From Leptoclinus maculatus (lineage: Eukaryota > Chordata > Actinopteri > Perciformes > Stichaeidae): a stretch of 64,000 nucleotides of DNA. Below the pieces are notes generated by a model, which worked only from the letters and a program-made list of their open reading frames with translations, ran no database searches and had not been told where the DNA came from. This document shows, one piece after another, positions 54,435-62,000 of this stretch (its first letter is position 1; each line of letters opens with the position of its first letter). The position numbers were made by a program, and so were the translations under genes. Where the stretch lies: contig JAVDOI010000004.1 of the NCBI GenBank assembly GCA_032191485.1, positions 18,712,943 to 18,776,942 of the forward strand, read 5' to 3'.

Positions 54435-57400
54435 AGGGGAGGGTTGTCAGCCTTTTCTGTATCGGACGTCTTTACTGGTTGTGGCAGGAGTCGCCCACTG
54501 GAGCTTCTGGCCCCTGACAGAGTGCTGCAGGGCCCGTCTTGCCCCCGAGCTGAAAGCTACCGCCAGCGAAACAAAATCAAACGCTACCCCCTCCCCACCC
54601 GTGTCAGCTGGAAAATGACAGGCCGGGACATTCTGCCCAGCGGCCATTCACAATTAACGGCAATTAATTACACCACAAAAGGCAGCAAAAAGGGAAGAAG
54701 CCTCCGGAAAGATTTTAGCTAGGCTGTCTTTGCTCTACTTTCACCCTCCCAGGGTCTTACTTATTTAATACATTAACTTTTCTCAATTGTATGTGATCAT
54801 TCCAGGAGCCGAGGGATTTTTAATTTGGCTTGAATTACAAATGTGTGAAGAATTTAGTTTCAGTATTAAACTGAAACTGTATGAATAACAACACCAGAAA
54901 AACAAATTAAAGTATTTTTTTTAGAAGACAGTATTGTAACAGCTTCATGGTTAACGGAATAAAAATGATTATCTTTCGCTTTTTAAGTATTGAAAGATGA
55001 CCTTCAGGTTGCTTTATCCACTCCAAAATTAGCGATTTCAGAATAAAACTTGTCAACTCATGTGTGGAAAAATATTTAATTTTAAATATTATCTTTGACC
55101 ATTGGAAGAATGTTTCTTGCCCTGCCGTCCTGTCACTTCTGGATAGCCGTGTTTGAACAAGCTTCTGAGCCACGTTCAAATTAAACAAAGAGGCCTCGAA
55201 ACGGCCGGCCAAAAGTATCATCATTACCATTCTCGCCCTGCCGCCAAGTTTAATATTTTATCTATTACTCTGTCTGGCAAGTTTAAGTGCACAGCAGCTA
55301 CAAGATACCCCCTAACTCCCCCTGACCCCATCTAAAATACTAATAAGCAATGCTGGATTCCAACGCTTTGGTAGTAATGAAAGGTTTCACTTCACAAAAG
55401 TTCTAGGTAGACATTTGTCGAGAACAGATATTACTGAGATGTTCATTGTTAAATGTTTAAATAAATATAATATTCTCCCTCCATACAGGCAATTATTATG
55501 TCGGAGCAGGTATCAACCTTTCCTAAATGGTGGTCGTGTCAATTTAGAAGGAAACTATTCACATGCAAATTGATCATGGGAAGAATATTTTCACCAAAAA
55601 AGTCCTAATAGGTGAATGCGCTGTGATTAACTGTGTTCAATTGTGGATCAAAGGAAAAGGCTAACTCTGTCATTTCACTCAGACTGTTAAAGCACCTCTG
55701 TGGAAATCCAGAAGCAATCAACCTCCAACTATATTTTACCTCCCAAACTACAGTAACTGCAAACAGGCATCATATAAAAAAATATATATATATAATGCAG
55801 CACACAGAAAGCAATAACTGGATCTGCTTTTCCACTCCTGCAAATGCATACTGTAAATTCTAGATCATATTTTTGTGATTGGTGTTTGGTGTAAAAGCCC
55901 AGAATAGAAATCGTACATTAAAAGAACAACAGTATCATGAATGTGCACTTTAAAAAACTAAAATATTCTCCCAGATTAAAATATAATGTAAAAACAAAAA
56001 TCCTAGAGGCTATCGAATGCATTTGACAGCCTAGATTCTGTCTTGTAGTGATGGAATGTAATTCAAGTACTGTACTTAAGTACATATTTGAGGTACTTCA
56101 TTTGAGTATTTCCAGTTTTATTGTATCCTTCTACACTGATACAGTTCAGAGGTTGTTTTTACTCCACTACATTTATCTGACCGCTTTAGTTACTAACATT
56201 GTTACTTTACATGTAAAGATTTTACATATAATTTGATAAGCATATACAATATATTGCACTTTTAAAGATGAAACTACCCAACAGCAGCCTATATAACATA
56301 TTTTAAGTCAGCTCCAACTCTAAAACAGTAAAATAGTACATCCATATTGTCACTCACAGGGGACATTTTTTCTGTATTATAATTACTTTAGCTTTTGATA
56401 CTTTTAGCGCGTTTGATTCATAATGTGTAATTTAAAATCTGTAATGTCGATACTTTTACTCAAGCAAACAATATGACAATTCCTCCAGCACTGGTTACGG
56501 CACGTTTCATATTAAGTGCTATTAACAGCCATATGTTCTGTCTGAGAGCCTTTGAGCAACACATTGCAATCCTAGTCTGTCATCATCATCACAGGTAGTT
56601 TTGGACATGAAACCCCTTTTTCCTTTATGCAACAACTGTGTCCTATTTATCTATTTAGAAGAATCCCAAACTTTTGACAGCTACACATTATCTACTAGTC
56701 ATTGCTGCACTTTTGAAACACTGTTGAACATTTCTCACCAGGTTATAGCTCATTGTCACCTCATGTTTAAACTGGAAACACGTTGAATTACAGAGGCAAA
56801 AACTCCAGCAAAACTGAAGTTCAAAGTCATTGAGCCGTGAGCCAAACACCTGAACTGTAGAGAAGTAAACATGTTGCCGTACCTTCTAGCTTCATGCCGA
56901 CGGTGAGGCACTTTTGGAAGCGGCAGTACGGGCAGCGCTTCCTCTGGGTCTTGTCAATCTGGCAGCTCTGGTTCTCTATACATGTGTAGCGCTTGTTGTT
57001 CTGGACGGTGCGCTTGAAGAAGCCCTGCGGAGAGAACCAATTAAGACGTCAACCCGCTTGACCCCTGCAATGCGATGGTAATTGGCCCATTCACACTCCC
57101 AGACAGATGGAGAGGGACAGGCTTAATGGATACACACACACACACACATAGGGGGGAAGTTTTGAAAGCTACACTCCAATTGATGCTGGGATGCTTTACG
57201 GACATGCACATGCAGAATGAAGCAGAGCATGAATACGCACTTCTTACAAATGAAACAAATGTCAGTCTTTCTGGAGAGTTTTTTTTTTTTCATAATGATG
57301 TGGAAAACTTAAAGTCAAGGAAATTATTCATGAATTTGCATTTACACCATACCTTAATTTGAATTAGCTTTTAACAGAAAAACCTGCCTCACTTATTGTT

Positions 57401-59013
57401 TTCACAGCATTATTGAACTGCTTTATAAAGTGTACAAAATCTAATTTGTGTCCTGTCAAAATGACATTACTTTTCTCAGTATTATTAATATCTCATCATA
57501 TTCAGGCAGCGACTCCAGAATGTACAGGGGAAAGCATCTTTTTTTAACTCTCCGCTTAATTATTGAAAAACATGAGCACAGGAGTCAAAAAAATCCAATA
57601 AATTATATCCATAATTCACAGTTCCGGGATTACAGAGATTCATACCTGCAACATGTAATTAATTATAGGCAGCAGCAGTGGAAATCAAACGAGGGTAAGA
57701 TGGTATTAAAGTATTCCAGATCTATAACCAAGGAGGAGAATCCTTAAACCTGGTCCTTAAAAAAAAAAAAAAAAAGAATGTGCTGCTGTCAATAACTCAC
57801 CAAACCCAAATTTAATTGACAATCTACATTGCCTGATCCCTCCACAAAAAAAAAAAAAATCTGCTGCGCTCGTTTTTGGATTATCGACTTCTCCGTGCTA
57901 AAAAATCCATGCTTCAAAGAGAACTTTCTCTCCAATTTTCCATTTAGTGCACAGCATGCGCTATAAATATCTGAGCCAAACTGGATTCTAACATGCTCTA
58001 AAAACCACACAACATCACGCCTGGAGATTAAGCGGACAACATCCCTGAAAAGCTTTCATTTGACCGCCAGTTCAAACCATAGAAAAGGCACTTCGAAAAG
58101 GCCCATTTTTTAAAGTCATTACAAATAGCAACCTGTCTCATTCACCCAAACATGTGACACAAATTAAAATACAGTCTGAAATCATCACAATCATCTGAAA
58201 TGGTTGTCTGCAATTATTATTCAGAAAAGTAAAGTCTCATTTTAATTTGACAAAATAATCTTTAGTAATTGGGTATTCCCTGACCTTGGAGTTCCATCCT
58301 CAAAAACTGCACTCTCTGCACAAATACAGCAACCAAACTGCCTTTTACCTAACCCAACAAAGAAGCAGTATAGAAGCATGATTCACATCACCACTTTATC
58401 TCCCCTGATCCCTGTCTCCCATGCTCTTCACTTGCTGTAATATGTGTTCTGTCTAGCTTTGAAATAAAGACAAAATCCCTGGCTTTGCTCATATTTATTT
58501 TCCTTTAAACTTCTGCAGATCTTAAATACATTTCTGATATGTCCACTGTGCACTTTAGCTCTGACCTTGACCTTCTTACTAGTTGCTTGTAAATGCGAGT
58601 ATTTTAGGATTATTCTGCTATTGCTCTCTCGGTCTCAGTCTCCCAAAATGAAGCACGCTGGGAATGACCTGTATGTGTACAATGAGGTCCATGAAGCCCG
58701 TTTCAGCTTGTTATTGCTATTCCAGCAGGTATGCGGTACCATGTTTACTTCATGTGTGTAGTAGAGTGAACTAACACTGTCTGGTGTGTATGAGGTGGTA
58801 GGATTATGAGGTTAAAGAATCTGGCGTTTCAAAACTGGCAACACAAACCACAGCACCAACTAATTTTGACAGGGCTTTAAAGGGTAAGAGGACGGGGTAG
58901 AGGAAATTCAAAAAATGATAAACTGAAACTTACTCCGGTAGCGCATTACACAAACTGAAACAAAGGTATTTTTTTATGTTGATAGAAAACTAAGAATTAA
59001 AAGTAGCTGCCCC

Positions 59014-59044
<31 letters not shown>

Positions 59045-62000
59045 ACACAGCTTTTTCGTGGAGCTGAGGAACCTCCATTACTACACTGGAGATGGATTGT
59101 ACTGCCTAACCGATAACGAGTATTTAATACCAATATGAGTCTGCAACATGTCAACACACTGATGTATCAGTCCAGCTCCCGACAAGTTCATGCCTGCATT
59201 CTAGAGATAATCAATGATGAGCTTCAGGTAATTATCAATATCATTCATGTTTCAACAAGGATATGCAGCACTTTTTAAAACACTTCATCTACATCCTGCA
59301 TGAGTGCACACACACACACACACACACGCGCACACACACCAGAGCGTTTCAACTAAACTGGGAAATGTGTTTGTGGATTGTCTCTCCAACACGAAGCTTG
59401 TGCTGAGTCTGAAAAGCAGCAGAGATGCCACCGACGTCTCCCTTCAAGCAAGTGCTTAGCATCTCAAGGTCATAATATGGGATAAAATCTATAACATCTG
59501 CTTTGAATAATGACCACATAGGCAAGAAATGTGCGCTGCGGCATCAATACTGTGAGCGGCACTTTTACAGCGAATAGTGTTAACACAGAGACAGTTGTCT
59601 TAGCTTAATTTTGTGCTGACAGCTTTACTGGGCTAACCAAAGAACTTGGGCAAACGCCTAATAGCTCAGTGTTGAGGAGAACAGTGGAAATAGGCAGGAA
59701 GGGACAAATAGGTTGTTGATAGAACTCAAAATAATAGCTGCAACAGTTTACTTTGCGGTATAGCCTCATTATTAACCTGGAAACATTTTGCAGCCAGACA
59801 ATGTTGCTGTTCTCTTAATGAACTTGTGATGAGAGTTTAGACAGTAGGATACAGGCGAGTACAAACAGAGACGGTATTATTGTGTGTACTCTGCTTCCTG
59901 GGTTTAAACCTCCTCCCCCACCTCCTGTTTTTGGTGGTTGCCAAAAATTGCAAAAAAAAAAAAAAAAACACACACTTTGCCTGCTTTTGAACCCGTGTTT
60001 CTTTTCCAAGCTGTTCACCGCTTTACAAAATCCTCCAACACTCACAGGAAAAGTTTGTTACATCAATTGTCGCAACAATATTTGAACCGTGGCCTCTTTA
60101 CCTTTTTGTTTCATTTTTTTTCTCTTTTTAATGTTAATGACGAGGAACTGAATCTTTACTGTACGGCTACACTTGTTGCAGGTCACTCTGGACCGAAGAA
60201 TGTCGGCTAAATGCCTAGCGTGCAATAATATAACCGCACAAATACATCTCCAAAGATGAACAGAGAGATTAATACGCTAAAGTAAAAAAAATATATAAGA
60301 TCGATAGTATTACTATGTATAGATTGTATTTTAAAATTGCAGAGTACAAAACATGGCTGTTTGAGTATTCGAGTAAAAATAAAAGTGAATGAAAATGCCA
60401 AACAGCACATAAACACATCACAGCTTCACTGAATACACACAGGCGACAATCAAACCATGCTCAGCCACTGTAAACCTCAGACTGACAGTTCTTCCATGCA
60501 CTACAGGAACTTTATAATAACACCAATAATTACAAACCTCACTACCAAAAACTAATCAAAGCAGATACGGGAAGGCCCCCACGATCACAATATTATTGCA
60601 ATAGTGTAATGCTTTTCCACTGGGGGAGTGGGGGAATGAGGGCACTAACCTTGCAGCTCTCGCAGGTCAGTAGTCCATAGTGATACCCTGAAACCTTGTC
60701 TCCGCAAACGGGACACATCTCGTCCAAGTCTTCGTCATAGGTGTAGTCCATCATTTTGAACTGGTGGGCTGAGGATGAGACACGGACACACAGACAGCAG
60801 TCAGTGCTGAGCAATCTCTTTTCCAAAAGCCCACTTCCATCCGTCAAGATGAACCGCGGGGAACCACGCGACGCAGCTGGATGAGATTTTTTTTAAAGTT
60901 CTGTTGGACTTGTAGAGGTTTAATTCGAGTAGAGGGGGGGGGGGGGGGGGGGAGACGATGAATAGTCGGTTTTGGAGTGAGTTGAAAGGACGCAACCATT
61001 TATTTCGCCTTGTTGCCGCCCTCTCTTCTATGCGTTGCGGACAGAAGCCAAAAAATAAAAAAAAAGCGAGTCTCATAAATATGCATGCATCTAAGTCGTG
61101 AAATCACTGGGGGAAATGGTGAGATATTAGAGTTAAGGATTGGAGGAGAATATGTTACCGCCCACAGACAAATGAAGACACACAGAGAAGCCCTTATCTC
61201 TGCAGGCGAGGAGAAAAACATGCAAAACCAACTTGAGCCAACATTATTTTCCTGTCGAAGAATCTTGCAATGCTAAAGGCCAATTGCTGCTTTTATGTGT
61301 TTTGGTGATGCAAAAGCCGAGGCAACCGTTTAATGCGACTTTCTGCGTGTGCTAGGGGGAAAAAATAGTCCATTTAACAGCTCGTCAATATAATTTGACA
61401 CGGTTGTTTCTATTTATAATCAATTACTGTAATTTGAAAATCAATTTAGAAATAATTGAAATTCAGCAACATTGGCACATTTTGCCATTTCTTTTATTAA
61501 GATTTAAGACTGATTACACTTCGATTTGATTATAATTGCAGTGTATTTGTTGTACTCCCCTTTGCCTTGCGTATTAGAAATACTTGCATTGATAAGACGG
61601 TGTGTGACAGCGCTAAGCAAACAGCTAGGCTGACATTTACAACAGTTACAAAAGCATTTATGGTTGTAATCATAAAAAGCAGCCAGGATCAAACAGGAAA
61701 ACCTCAGTGGATGTGGCTGTAAAAGTGGAAATATTTAGTCATCTAGACGCCTTCCAATGCCTCCACATATATTAGCCCACTGCTCTACTTCAAAATCCAC
61801 TCATCTGCTAACCGAGACCTTTTTAATTAGACATGATTTCTGGTTTGTTAACGCTTTGCCCTGCTGGGATCCGCGCTGCATATTCCAGCTGAAGCAACAA
61901 GTTCCACCGAGCTGCCGGTTTTTCCACTGAAGCTCAAAGAAAACTCCGAACTTTCTTTTGCCTATGAGCGCATAAAGGAGAACATTTTGGCTGTTATCAG

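Larger units (their letters stand above)
49411..56882 (-). other. nr5a2 intron between second zinc finger and hinge exon, about 7.5 kb
   Basis: GT-AG intron in phase 1. It contains CA/TG repeats near 50.9, 51.05, 52.2, 53.3 and 54.4 kb, an AT repeat at 51912-51947 and a teleost-type dispersed element at 56047-56494. It also has several low-repeat patches that may be regulatory (50300-50450, 52420-52630, 54440-54740, 55130-55340). No second gene was seen. Confidence 0.85.
57025..60649 (-). other. nr5a2 intron between the two zinc-finger exons, about 3.6 kb
   Basis: GT-AG intron in phase 0 that interrupts the P-box. It holds two exact NR5A-type half-sites (58562-58570 and 59464-59472), a C run followed by a CA repeat at 59010-59050, a CA repeat near 59311-59338 and several poly-A/T runs. 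No coding sequence was recognised. Confidence 0.85.
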
